This document shows positions 36,150 through 44,615 of a stretch of 64,000 nt of DNA, one piece after another. The first letter of the stretch is position 1. Each line of letters starts with the position of its first letter. This DNA comes from Haloarchaeobius amylolyticus (GTDB taxonomy: Archaea; Halobacteriota; Halobacteria; Halobacteriales; Natrialbaceae). The stretch spans positions 992,001 through 1,056,000 of the forward strand of contig NZ_JANHDH010000001.1 in NCBI RefSeq assembly GCF_026616195.1, given 5' to 3'. The notes under the pieces are model-generated. The model was not told the origin of the DNA. It was given only the letters and a program-made list of their open reading frames with translations, and searched no databases. Position numbers and translations under genes: made by a program.

Positions 36150-37202
36150 ATGACCCACGCGATGGAGAGCCAACACGTCTGTACGGTCGGCGACGCCCGC
36201 GAGATGGCCGCGGTCGACGACGAAGCGGTCGACCTCGTGGTCACGTCGCCGCCCTACCCGATGATAGAGCTGTGGGACGACGCCTTCGCCGACCTGAACC
36301 CAGCCATCGGCGAGGCGCTCGCGGCGGGCGACGGCGACCGGGCGTTCGACCTGATGCACGCGGAACTGGCAGCCGTCTGGGACGAACTGGCGCGGGTCGT
36401 CCGGCCGGGCGGCATCGTCTGCATCAACGTCGGCGACGCCACCCGGAGCGTCGACGGCCACTTCTCGCAGTACCCGAACCACGCCCGCATCGTCGAACAC
36501 CTCACGGACCGCGGCTTTCGCCCCCTGCCGGACGTCCTCTGGCGCAAGCCGACGAACAAGGCGAGCAAGTTCATGGGCTCGGGGATGCTCCCGACCAACG
36601 CCTACGTCACCCTCGAACACGAGTACGTCCTCGTCTTCCGCAAGGGCGAGGACACCCGGCGGTTCGAACCCGGCAGCGAGCGCCGCTACGAGAGCGCGTA
36701 CTTCTGGGAGGAGCGCAACGAGTGGTTCTCCGACGTCTGGACCGACATCGCCGGGACCGTCCAGACCCGCCACGTCGACGACGCGGTCCGGGACCGCTCT
36801 GCGGCCTATCCCCTGGCCATCCCGTACCGGCTCGTCAACATGTACTCCATCTACGGCGACACCGTGCTGGACCCGTTCTGGGGGACCGGCACGACGACGC
36901 TCGCCGCGATGCTCGCCGGCCGGGACTCCATCGGGTACGAACTCGACCCCGGGATGGCGGCCGCGTTCGACGACCGCCTGACGGGCCTGCCGGAACGGTC
37001 GGCCGCGGTCGTCGACCGCCGGCTGACGGCCCACCGCGAGTTCGTCGACGAACGCCGCGACGCCGGCGACGAGCCCGGCTACGAGGCCGAACACTACGAC
37101 TTCCCGGTCGTGACGAAACAGGAGAAGGAGATACGCTTCTACGAGGTCGAGGACGTCGAGGAGACGGCATCGGGCTACCGCGTCACCCACGAACCGCGAT
37201 AG
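36150..37202 (+). CDS. Orphan type II DNA methyltransferase (N4-cytosine/N6-adenine)
   Basis: A 350-residue beta-class DNA methyltransferase. Motif IV 'TSPPY' is at residues 32-36 and the S-adenosylmethionine-binding 'DPFWGTGTTT' near 241. ATG 36150 is chosen because 'CCTTTACG' at about 36120 is correctly spaced for a leaderless transcript. No restriction endonuclease is beside it. Haloarchaea carry a conserved orphan m4C methyltransferase for CTAG with this general layout, and CTAG is scarce in this window, so CTAG is a reasonable guess for its target. That is inference. Confidence 0.85.
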   Translation: MTHAMESQHVCTVGDAREMAAVDDEAVDLVVTSPPYPMIELWDDAFADLNPAIGEALAAGDGDRAFDLMHAELAAVWDELARVVRPGGIVCINVGDATRSVDGHFSQYPNHARIVEHLTDRGFRPLPDVLWRKPTNKASKFMGSGMLPTNAYVTLEHEYVLVFRKGEDTRRFEPGSERRYESAYFWEERNEWFSDVWTDIAGTVQTRHVDDAVRDRSAAYPLAIPYRLVNMYSIYGDTVLDPFWGTGTTTLAAMLAGRDSIGYELDPGMAAAFDDRLTGLPERSAAVVDRRLTAHREFVDERRDAGDEPGYEAEHYDFPVVTKQEKEIRFYEVEDVEETASGYRVTHEPR

Positions 37203-37223
37203 CCGGCGGTTCGGGTCGCGGCC

Positions 37224-37826
37224 TCAGATGATGTACCACTGCCGCAACAGCACGCCGATGGCGTCGAAGGCCCGGAAGCCGAGCCCGAACGCCAGACTGG
37301 CCGGAATCGCACCGGCGAGCGCGGCGCGCTTCCAGTGCAGGTCGTGTCGCACCATCAGACCGAGCACCAGCAGCGTCCCCGCCCAGATGCCGAGTAGGGC
37401 CCGCAGGCGCGGGTCCGGAACCCCGGCGAACAGGCAGGGCGCGCTGGCGTAGCCGACGACCTGGACCGTCTCGCTGACGCCCGCACGCCTGCTCGCGAGT
37501 GGCATCAGGATGAGCGTCTGCAGCGCCGCGATAAGGTGCAGCGCCGCGGGCGTCACCAGCAACACGGCGAGCGCCAGCCAGAGCGTGGCCGACAGCGCCT
37601 CGCTCCCGGCGACGACGGGGTAGGCGTCGGGGACCAGCGCGAACCGGATGGCCTCCTCGAAGAGGACGACGACCATGGCGAACACCAGCCCCGGGGCCTG
37701 GTCGCCGGGGGCGACGCCCGTCTCGAAGAAGCGCGTCGGCCGGACCACGACCTCGACCCAGGCCCGCGCCAGGGCGACCGGTCCGCGGTCACGCCCGCCT
37801 TCCGGGTTCTCGGTCCACTGCGTCAT
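37224..37826 (-). CDS. Yip1-type membrane protein
   Basis: A 200-residue membrane protein with five hydrophobic segments, starting 'MTQWTENPEGGRDRGPVALARAWVEVVVRPTRFFE', which fits the Yip1 family ('P..FF' motif before the first helix). Role unknown in archaea; membrane organisation is possible. It starts exactly where thymidine kinase stops, so the two form one operon. Confidence 0.75.
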   Translation of the reverse strand: MTQWTENPEGGRDRGPVALARAWVEVVVRPTRFFETGVAPGDQAPGLVFAMVVVLFEEAIRFALVPDAYPVVAGSEALSATLWLALAVLLVTPAALHLIAALQTLILMPLASRRAGVSETVQVVGYASAPCLFAGVPDPRLRALLGIWAGTLLVLGLMVRHDLHWKRAALAGAIPASLAFGLGFRAFDAIGVLLRQWYII

Positions 37827-38414
37827 CTAGTCGCTCCGGAGGACGTGGCAGTTCCGACAGCGCGCCTCGTAGGACTCGTCGGCACCGACGAGGATGGTGG
37901 GGTCGTCCTCGTGGGCCGGGTCCCCGTCGACGAGTCGCTGGTTCCGGGTGGCCGGCTCGCCACACTTCGCACAGATGGCCTGGAACTTCTCGACGTACTC
38001 GGCCATCGCCATCAGCTGGGGCACGGGGTCGAAGGGCTCGCCGCGGTAGGTCTGGTCGAGCCCCGAGACGAGGACTCGCCGGCCGTCGTCGGCGAGGTAC
38101 TCGCAGACGTCGACGAGGGTGGAATCGAAGAAGTTCGCCTCGTCGATGGCGACGACCTGCTCGCCGTTGAGGTGGTCGAGGAGGTCCCAGACGGCCTCGC
38201 CCTCGGAGTCGATGGCGATAGCCTCCCAGGACCGGCCCTCGTGCGAGCCGACGGTGTCCTCGCCGTAGCGGTCGTCGAGCGCCGGTGTGAAGACGGCGAC
38301 CTCCTGTCCAGCGATCTCGGCGCGTCGGAGGCGACGGAGCATCTCCTCCGTCTTCCCGGAGAACATGCTCCCCGTGATGACCTCCACCCACCCACTGTTC
38401 GTGATGGCGTGCAT
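37827..38414 (-). CDS. tdk: Thymidine kinase
   Basis: A 195-residue type II thymidine kinase that phosphorylates thymidine with ATP. P-loop 'ITGSMFSGKTEEML', catalytic Glu/Asp in 'VVAIDEANFFD', lasso 'RNQRLVDG' and a zinc-binding 'CAKCG ... CRNC' are all present. Its TAG stop lies directly against the Yip1-type start. It complements ThyX, encoded at 62088, in dTMP supply. Confidence 0.93.
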   Translation of the reverse strand: MHAITNSGWVEVITGSMFSGKTEEMLRRLRRAEIAGQEVAVFTPALDDRYGEDTVGSHEGRSWEAIAIDSEGEAVWDLLDHLNGEQVVAIDEANFFDSTLVDVCEYLADDGRRVLVSGLDQTYRGEPFDPVPQLMAMAEYVEKFQAICAKCGEPATRNQRLVDGDPAHEDDPTILVGADESYEARCRNCHVLRSD

Positions 38415-38575
38415 AGGTGATGTGCCCGGGTCGGGGGCGGAAAAGGGTTGCTGATTCCCGGAACGACGGCGGGGCCCCGGACTCCCGGAGCCGGGCGAAT
38501 TCCAGGGTTTCGGGGCCGTTACGTCCTAACGTAGAGTCAATAGTTACCATCGCTCGCGGCGTACTCATCAGTGAA

Positions 38576-39286
38576 ATGGGGGTATTCCGTGCACTCAGGC
38601 TACTGGGGGGACTGTTCACGTTCACGGTCGTCGAGGTCGTCGCGCTCGGCCTCTGGCTCGCGCTCGTGCTCGAAGAACCGCTGCTCGTCGACCGGCTGCC
38701 GGCGACCGCGCCCGACCCGGCCATCCTCGCCGGGGCCGCCCTCGTCGTCGGGCTGTTCCTCGAAGGGTTCGTCAACGACCTCACGGTCAACGGTATCCGA
38801 CTCCGCATCCCGGTCCACCGGCTCGCGCTGTTCTCGATAACGGAGGCGGTCATCTGGGTCGTCTGGCTCCGCATCGCCCAGACAGTCGGCGGGGTGCAGG
38901 GTATCGCGCTCGCGGGTGTCTTCCTCGCCGTCGTCTTCGTGCCACAGCACACCGTCGAGGACAACGTGCTCCGGGGGAAGGGCGTCCTCTCGCGCCTCTT
39001 CGCGGTCGGGACAGTGAGCTTCAGCCTCGTCGAGGCGGTCGGTGCGACCATCTGGCTCGTCTTCGTCCTCGAACCCGAGGCCGCGCTGGCGAAGGTCCCG
39101 GTGGCCGTCCAGACCGCCATGCCCGCGCTCCTGCTCGACTACCTCGCGGTGGTCGGGCTGGCGGTCCTCGCGCTCTTCCTGCTGCTCGAGCATACCATCG
39201 CACTGCGGTTCGGGCTCCGACAGGCACCCGGGGAGAAGTCGGTCCGGCAGGCCGTCCTGGAGTCGCTGGAGTCGGGGTCGGACTGA
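38576..39286 (+). CDS. Unknown polytopic membrane protein
   Basis: A 236-residue protein with about six transmembrane helices. ATG 38576 ('MGVFRALRLLGG') is used, as the upstream frame is Arg-rich and non-coding and a TATA-like 'CAATAGTT' lies at about 38538. Not recognised as a named family. Divergent from tdk; convergent with the FMN reductase. Confidence 0.6.
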   Translation: MGVFRALRLLGGLFTFTVVEVVALGLWLALVLEEPLLVDRLPATAPDPAILAGAALVVGLFLEGFVNDLTVNGIRLRIPVHRLALFSITEAVIWVVWLRIAQTVGGVQGIALAGVFLAVVFVPQHTVEDNVLRGKGVLSRLFAVGTVSFSLVEAVGATIWLVFVLEPEAALAKVPVAVQTAMPALLLDYLAVVGLAVLALFLLLEHTIALRFGLRQAPGEKSVRQAVLESLESGSD

Positions 39287-39290
39287 CTGC

Positions 39291-39869
39291 TCACTCCGCG
39301 CCGACGTTCTCCTGGCTCTCGAAAGAGGCCGGGTCCGGCTCGATGTTCGCGTACTGCACCGCCCGCTCCCCGAGCGTGCGGACCCGCCGCTCCAGACCCT
39401 CGTCGAGCAGTTCGTCCTCCGCGAAGGCGCTGTGGGCGCTCGGGATGACGGCCTGGTGGGGGATGACCCACGCGTTCAGCGCCCGGCAGACCGACCGGAG
39501 GTGCTCCAGGGCCGTCACCGGGAAGCTCCCGCCCGCGACCGCGAGCAGGCCCACCGTCTTGTCCTCGAACTCGTCGAAGCCACAGTAGTCCAGGGCCGTC
39601 TTCAGCGGCGAGGAGTACGAGCCGTGGTACATCGGCGTCCCGAGGACGACCGCGTCGGCGTCCCGCACCGTCGCCGCGAGCCTCTCGGCGTCGCCCACGT
39701 CGTCCGCGTCGGCGTCGTACACCGGCAGGTCGTACTCCCGGAGGTCGACCAGTTCGGTCGAGGCGCCGCGGTCCTCGGCCGAATCGAGGACGTACCGGAG
39801 TGCCTTGCGCGTGTAACTCCCGTCTCTGAGGCTGCCACAGATGGCGATGACGTGCGTGTCGGTGGACAT
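39291..39869 (-). CDS. NAD(P)H-dependent FMN reductase
   Basis: A 192-residue flavodoxin-fold reductase. 'HVIAICGSLRDGSYTRKAL' is the flavin-phosphate loop and 'TPMYHGSYSSPLKTALDY' the second conserved segment. It would reduce FMN or quinones using NAD(P)H. ATG 39869 ('MSTDTHVIA') is used, four residues inside the longest frame. Physiological acceptor unknown. Confidence 0.88.
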   Translation of the reverse strand: MSTDTHVIAICGSLRDGSYTRKALRYVLDSAEDRGASTELVDLREYDLPVYDADADDVGDAERLAATVRDADAVVLGTPMYHGSYSSPLKTALDYCGFDEFEDKTVGLLAVAGGSFPVTALEHLRSVCRALNAWVIPHQAVIPSAHSAFAEDELLDEGLERRVRTLGERAVQYANIEPDPASFESQENVGAE

Positions 39870-39906
39870 GCGCCGACCCACGGACTGGGCGGATAAATAG
39901 CTACAG

Positions 39907-40683
39907 CTAGAGCTGGAACGCGGTCGCCTGCTCGCGGAAGTGCTCGAACCGGGACTCCGCCCACCGGACCGCCTCCTCGCTGGTGTTGCGGACCATCGCC
40001 TGCAGGCCGCTGTCGGTGTAGGCCCCGAAGCTCGCCTCCTCGGTGCCGTCCTCGTGTTCGACGACGAGGATACCGTGTGGCGGCAGTTCGTCGATCTGGT
40101 AGAAGGTGACGTACTCGGGGACCTCGCGGTCCATGTACTCCGCGTAGGTCGTCGCGAGTTCCATGTACACGTCCGGCGTGAAGATCAGCTCGACGGCCAT
40201 GCCGGAGTCGTGGATGCGCTCGTCGAAGACCTCGACGTAGGCGCCGTGGGCCGCCGGCGAGACGCCCCGGACCCGGACCGCGTCGGAGACCATGTCGACG
40301 GTCTCCTGCATCGGCCGGTCCGGGGCGTGGATGTCCGCGGTGGTGAGGTCGCCGCCGACCAGCATCGCCGGGTCGACGAGGTCGCCGTCGGGCAGCATCG
40401 CCAGGATCTCCTCGGCCGAACAGATGGCGTCTGCCTTGCGTTCGAACTCGCGGAACTGCTCGTACAGCAACTCGCCGACGGTCGTCAGTTCGTAGCCGTC
40501 ACAGCCACGCTCGACGAGGCCGGCGACCTCGAGTTCGCGGACCGCCCGGTCGACGGTCGACCGGGCCACGTCGCAGTCCTCTGCCAGCGCCGGCTTCTCC
40601 CTGGGCGCGTCGTGCAGCGAGGCGACGAAGCGCCGCCGCTTCGAGAGCATCGTCATCACGTCCGACACCGATGACCCACCCAT
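39907..40683 (-). CDS. Transcriptional regulator with FilR1-type domain
   Basis: A 258-residue regulator. N-terminal winged helix ('MLSKRRRFVASLHDAPREKPALAEDCDVARSTVDRAVRELEVAGLVER') and a C-terminal domain of the FilR1/methanogenesis-regulatory type ('VRVRGVSPAAHGAYVEVFDE ... LPPHGILVVEHEDG'). ATG 40683 is preferred: the TATA box ('CCATAATAGG' at about 40714-40723 on the minus strand) is about 30 nt away, which rules out the ATG at 40710. Ligand and targets unknown; the stop is a CTAG. Confidence 0.8.
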   Translation of the reverse strand: MGGSSVSDVMTMLSKRRRFVASLHDAPREKPALAEDCDVARSTVDRAVRELEVAGLVERGCDGYELTTVGELLYEQFREFERKADAICSAEEILAMLPDGDLVDPAMLVGGDLTTADIHAPDRPMQETVDMVSDAVRVRGVSPAAHGAYVEVFDERIHDSGMAVELIFTPDVYMELATTYAEYMDREVPEYVTFYQIDELPPHGILVVEHEDGTEEASFGAYTDSGLQAMVRNTSEEAVRWAESRFEHFREQATAFQL

Positions 40684-40761
40684 ATCCCCCCAGAGTAGGG
40701 CGATTGACATACCTATTATGGTACATGGTGGCCAATAGCGGCCACGATTGCCGGCCGACGG

Positions 40762-41682
40762 TCAGCGCTGGAGGTCGACGCGTTCCGCCTCGTCGTCGAC
40801 CGAGACGAGGCCGTCGTCGGCGAGGTCCGAGAGCAGACCGCGCAGCCACTCCCGGCCGTACTCCCCGTTGGCCGAGTAGTCCACCCGAACCCGGTGGCCG
40901 AGCGTGTCGAACTCGAGTTCGCCGTGTTCGCGCAGGGCGGAGACGATGCGCCCGCGGAACTGCCGGCGGGAACCCTCGAAGCTCGGCTGTGTCGGCACGT
41001 CGGGGGCGGTGAAGTCGTTCGTCTCGTAGGCGTGACACACCGCCCGCCAGGGACAGCCCGCCTCGTCGCATTTGGGCGTCTTCTCGCAGGCGACGCCGCC
41101 GAGTTCCATGATGGCGTTGTTCCACACCCGCGACTCGCCAGCGGGCATGAGTGCCGAGGCAGCCCACTCGAAGACCGAATCGTCGTCCGGCGCGTCGAAG
41201 GCGCGGTACAGCACGCGTTTGACGTTCGTGTCGACGACCGCGTCGCCGTTGTTGAACGCGAAGGAGGCGACCGCGTTGGCGGTGTAGGGGCCGACGCCCA
41301 TCAGCTCCTGCAGTTCGCCGGGGGACTCCGGGAAGGCGCCGTCGTACTCCGTGACCACCTGCTGGGCGGCCTCGTGGAGGTACTTCGCGCGGTTGTTGTA
41401 GCCGAGGGAGTGGTCGGTCCAGAAGCCGACCACGTCGGCGCGGTCGGCCGTGGCCAGCGCCTCGACGGTCGGCCACTCGTCGAGGAAGTCGTGCCAGGCG
41501 GCCTCGACGCGCTCCAGTTGCGTCTGCTGGCTCATCACCTCGGAGACGAGGATCGCGTAGGCGTCGTCGGTCTCGCGCCAGGGGAACTGGCGGTGGTCCG
41601 CCTCGTACCACTCGATGAGGTCGCGCTGGACGGCTTCGAGGCTCACGTCGGCCGGGAACGACCAGTCGTCGGACTCGGTCAT
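40762..41682 (-). CDS. mutY: A/G-specific adenine glycosylase
   Basis: A 306-residue DNA repair glycosylase that removes adenine opposite 8-oxoguanine. Catalytic Glu in 'VSEVMSQQTQLERV', helix-hairpin-helix 'LMGVGPYTANAVASF' and catalytic Asp in 'AVVDTNVKRV' are clear. The 4Fe-4S cysteines are spaced C-x5-C-x4-C-x5-C ('CEKTPKCDEAGCPWRAVC'), not the textbook C-x6-C-x2-C-x5-C. The bacterial NUDIX-like 8-oxoG domain is replaced by a short C-terminal segment. The active-site Glu argues for MutY over a thymine-DNA glycosylase. Confidence 0.88.
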   Translation of the reverse strand: MTESDDWSFPADVSLEAVQRDLIEWYEADHRQFPWRETDDAYAILVSEVMSQQTQLERVEAAWHDFLDEWPTVEALATADRADVVGFWTDHSLGYNNRAKYLHEAAQQVVTEYDGAFPESPGELQELMGVGPYTANAVASFAFNNGDAVVDTNVKRVLYRAFDAPDDDSVFEWAASALMPAGESRVWNNAIMELGGVACEKTPKCDEAGCPWRAVCHAYETNDFTAPDVPTQPSFEGSRRQFRGRIVSALREHGELEFDTLGHRVRVDYSANGEYGREWLRGLLSDLADDGLVSVDDEAERVDLQR

Positions 41683-41850
41683 CTGTCGTGGGTCGCTTGG
41701 GAACTGGCGGGTTTATCGGTGCTGGTTCCGGTCGTGGTGGGCGGTGCTGACGCCGACGCCGGTCGCGGTGCCGGGCCCGGTCGGCGTCGCATGGAGGTGC
41801 TCCGACAGAACACGAAACGGGCTTCCGTCCCCGGCCCCAGAAACCACCCG

Positions 41851-42177
41851 ATGAGCGACCTCGAGAAACTGCAGATGGACGTCTCGGCGGCCTACGACGA
41901 CCTCGACGACCTCGAGCTGGACTTCGACCGCGAGACGCGGACGGAGCTGGCGATGCTCCAGACCGCCCTCGGCACCGGCCAGCCCGAGGACCTGCTCCAG
42001 CGCGCGGTCCACATGCTGTTCCAGTCGACCGTCGACACCGGCAAGCTCGACTTCCACCTGCGCTCGGAGTACGACGTGACCTACGACGAGTACCTGAGCG
42101 GGATGACCTTCGACGAGATGACGGGCCAGAACGCCTTCCCGCAACAGCCCGACGACGACCGTCGCTACCAGTTCTGA
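41851..42177 (+). CDS. Small acidic protein, unknown
   Basis: A 108-residue, mostly helical acidic protein with a Leu/Asp-rich N-terminal coiled-like stretch. The in-frame open region starts much further upstream (40894) but overlaps mutY; ATG 41851 follows 'CCCAGAAACCACCCG' and gives a compact haloarchaeal protein. Not recognised. Same strand as the hydrolase at 42253. Confidence 0.6.
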   Translation: MSDLEKLQMDVSAAYDDLDDLELDFDRETRTELAMLQTALGTGQPEDLLQRAVHMLFQSTVDTGKLDFHLRSEYDVTYDEYLSGMTFDEMTGQNAFPQQPDDDRRYQF

Positions 42178-42252
42178 GGCGGACCCACCCCCTCAAGACG
42201 AGGTGGACACCCCAAGGTCCGATTTCATCCGCGTATCCGTCGAACTAGCCGT

Positions 42253-42891
42253 ATGGCCATCGAACCACGCCGGCTGGTGGAGATACCCGTCGGCGACGTG
42301 AAACTGCCGGGAGAGCTTCGGATTCCGGACGACGCGACCGGGCTGGTCGTGTTCGCCCACGGGAGCGGCAGCAGCCGCCGGAGTCCCCGCAACAACGCGG
42401 TCGCGGACAAGCTCCGCGAGCACGGGCTGGGCACGCTCCTGTTCGACCTGCTCACGCCCGAGGAGGACATCGACAACGAGGCCCGCTTCGACATCGCGTT
42501 GCTGACGGACCGGCTGGTCGCGACGACCGACTGGCTGGCCGACCACGACGACGCGGGCGGCCTCCCCGTCGGCTACTTCGGGTCGAGCACCGGCGCGGCG
42601 GCGGCGCTCCGGGCGGCCGCCCGGCGTCCCGAGGTCGCCGCAATCGTCTCCCGCGGCGGCCGGGTCGACATGGCGGCGGAGGCCGTCCCGGACGTGACCG
42701 CGCCGACCCTGCTCATCGTGGGGGGCGAGGACGAGCAGGTCCACCGGCTCAACCAGGAGATATTCGAGCAACTGGACTGCGACAAGGAACTGGCCGTGGT
42801 GCCGAAGGCGGGTCACCTCTTCCAGGGCCCCGGGCAACTGGAGGAGGTCACCGCACTGGCGATGTCGTGGTTCGACCGGCACTTCGCGTGA
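42253..42891 (+). CDS. Alpha/beta hydrolase, dienelactone-hydrolase-like
   Basis: A 212-residue hydrolase. The nucleophile elbow is 'GYFGSSTGAAAAL' (catalytic Ser), with Asp in 'IVGGEDEQVHRL' and His in 'VPKAGHLFQGP'. The oxyanion 'VVFAHGSGSSRRSPRN' is also intact. The substrate is unknown; related proteins are often called dienelactone hydrolase or phosphoribosyltransferase-linked hydrolase. Confidence 0.85.
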   Translation: MAIEPRRLVEIPVGDVKLPGELRIPDDATGLVVFAHGSGSSRRSPRNNAVADKLREHGLGTLLFDLLTPEEDIDNEARFDIALLTDRLVATTDWLADHDDAGGLPVGYFGSSTGAAAALRAAARRPEVAAIVSRGGRVDMAAEAVPDVTAPTLLIVGGEDEQVHRLNQEIFEQLDCDKELAVVPKAGHLFQGPGQLEEVTALAMSWFDRHFA

Positions 42892-42918
42892 CCGGGCCGA
42901 GCCCGCCGCGGTGACGGC

Positions 42919-43323
42919 TCACTCCACGCAGCCGTCGCCGGTGTTCTCGACGACCGGGACGCCGCCCTCGCCGGTCGCCAGGAGCGTCCGGAACCGTTTC
43001 TCGTTGCAGCCCGAGAGTTCCCAGCGGTAGCTCGTCTCCCAGCCCTCACCGACGACCCGGACCTCGTAGGGGCCGCCGGTGTTGTCGAACCGGGTGGTGT
43101 CGCTGGTGCTCGCGGGGACCGTCTCCGCGACCTCGTCGAGGAGTTGCCCGCCCTCGCGGAGTTCCACGGTCACGGACACCGTGTCGTCGGTCTGGTTGGT
43201 CACCTCGACGAAGAGGGTCCCGGCGGGCGTCCCGTTCAGGGTGCCGGAGAAGGTACAGCCCGCGAGCCCGGCCGCGAGTGGAACGGCTGCGGCCCGCAGG
43301 AGATGGCGGCGCGAGAGCGTCAT
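42919..43323 (-). CDS. Tat-exported lipoprotein, unknown
   Basis: A 134-residue protein with a twin-arginine signal and lipobox: 'MTLSRRHLLRAAAVPLAAGLAGC'. The mature part is a small beta domain ('LFVEVTNQTDDTVSVTVELREGG') of the immunoglobulin-like type seen in many haloarchaeal lipoproteins, with two Cys that may form a disulfide. Exported by Tat (TatA gene at 35667) and anchored in the membrane. No function known. Confidence 0.8.
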   Translation of the reverse strand: MTLSRRHLLRAAAVPLAAGLAGCTFSGTLNGTPAGTLFVEVTNQTDDTVSVTVELREGGQLLDEVAETVPASTSDTTRFDNTGGPYEVRVVGEGWETSYRWELSGCNEKRFRTLLATGEGGVPVVENTGDGCVE

Positions 43324-43406
43324 GCAGCTAGTATCGCTTCGTGAACACATCAATGTGCCGTGGCTCGTGCTCGCAGCCGGATGCAGTCCGGCGATTCGGG
43401 GGAGCC

Positions 43407-44558
43407 CTAGCGTTCGAGCAGCATCGCGATACCGCCGCCCCCACCGATGCTCATGCCGACCACGCCGTAGCGCTCCCCGGCGTCGTAGAGGGCGTGGGCG
43501 AGGCTGGTCGCCAGCATCCCGCCGGAGGCGCCGATGGGGTGGCCCAGCGCGATGGCCCCGCCGCGGGGGTTGAGCTGTTCGGGCGAGAGGTCGAGGCGGT
43601 CGCGGACGTACAGCATCTGGGCGGCGAACGCCTCGTTGAGTTCGAGGTGGGCCACGTCCGCTGGTGTGAGGCCGTTGCCCGTCAGGAGGGTCTCGACGGC
43701 GTCCGCCACCGCCATGCCGAACCACTCGGGTTCGCGGTAGGCGACCGCGTAGTCGACGACCCGGGCGAGGGGTTCGCCGAGGCCCGCGGCGGCCGCCTCG
43801 CTGGCGAGCAGGACGACGCCCGCGCCGTCACTCAGGTCCGAGGCGGTCCCCGCGGTGATGGTGCCGCCGAAGGCCGGCGGGAGGTCCGCGAGTGCGTCCA
43901 GCGAGGTGTCGGCCCGGGGACCGTGGTCCCGTGCGACCGGCCCGTCTGGCGTCTCGACCGGGACGAGTTCCGCGTCGAACAGTCCGGACTCGACCGCCGC
44001 GGCGGCCCGGCGATGGCTCTCCAGGGCGTACTCCTCCTGGGCCGACCGCGGGACGTCGAAGCGGTCGACCAGTCGCTCGGTCAGGACCCCCATGTGGGCG
44101 TCCTCGGTCTCGTCCCAGAGGGCGTCGCGGATCATCGAGTCGACCAGCGTCGCGTCGCCCAGCCGGGTGCCGGTCCGCAGGCCCGACAGGGTGTGTGGCG
44201 CGTTCGACATCGACTCGAACCCGCCGGCGACGACGAGGTCGCCCCGGCCGGCCGTGATGTGGTCGAAGCCGTGCGCGATGGCCCGCAGGCCGGAGCCCGA
44301 AGCCTCGTTCACGGTGGTCACGGGGACCGCTGCCGGGAGGCCCGCGGCGAGGGCGACCTGCCGGCCGGGGACCTGCCCGAGCCCGGCCTGTATCGCGTTC
44401 CCGAGGACGACCCAGTCGAGCGTTCCGGGGTCGACACCTGTGCGGTCGACGAGGCCCGAGACGGCGGTCGCGCCGAGGTCGATGGCGGAGACGGCAGCCA
44501 GCGCGCCGAGGTAGTCACCGTGGGGCGTTCGCGCACCGTCGACGAGGACGACACTCAT
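43407..44558 (-). CDS. Thiolase family protein with Ser in place of the catalytic Cys residues
   Basis: A 383-residue acetyl-CoA C-acyltransferase-like protein. The His-containing 'IALGHPIGASGG' and 'LNEAFAAQ' motifs are intact. In the nucleophile loop the usual 'NxxCGSG' reads 'NEASGSGLRA', so Ser replaces Cys near residue 85; the C-terminal 'CxGGGxG' reads 'GMSIGGGGG', so Ser again. Haloarchaeal beta-ketothiolases with a Ser nucleophile are known, so it may be active. It could cleave or form acyl-CoA thioesters for fatty acid or polyhydroxyalkanoate metabolism. The stop codon is a CTAG. Confidence 0.85.
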   Translation of the reverse strand: MSVVLVDGARTPHGDYLGALAAVSAIDLGATAVSGLVDRTGVDPGTLDWVVLGNAIQAGLGQVPGRQVALAAGLPAAVPVTTVNEASGSGLRAIAHGFDHITAGRGDLVVAGGFESMSNAPHTLSGLRTGTRLGDATLVDSMIRDALWDETEDAHMGVLTERLVDRFDVPRSAQEEYALESHRRAAAAVESGLFDAELVPVETPDGPVARDHGPRADTSLDALADLPPAFGGTITAGTASDLSDGAGVVLLASEAAAAGLGEPLARVVDYAVAYREPEWFGMAVADAVETLLTGNGLTPADVAHLELNEAFAAQMLYVRDRLDLSPEQLNPRGGAIALGHPIGASGGMLATSLAHALYDAGERYGVVGMSIGGGGGIAMLLER

Positions 44559-44615
44559 GCCGCATGCAGAGGCGTCCAGCGGAGAAAACCAGCTAGCCGG
44601 GATGAGACAGGGTCT

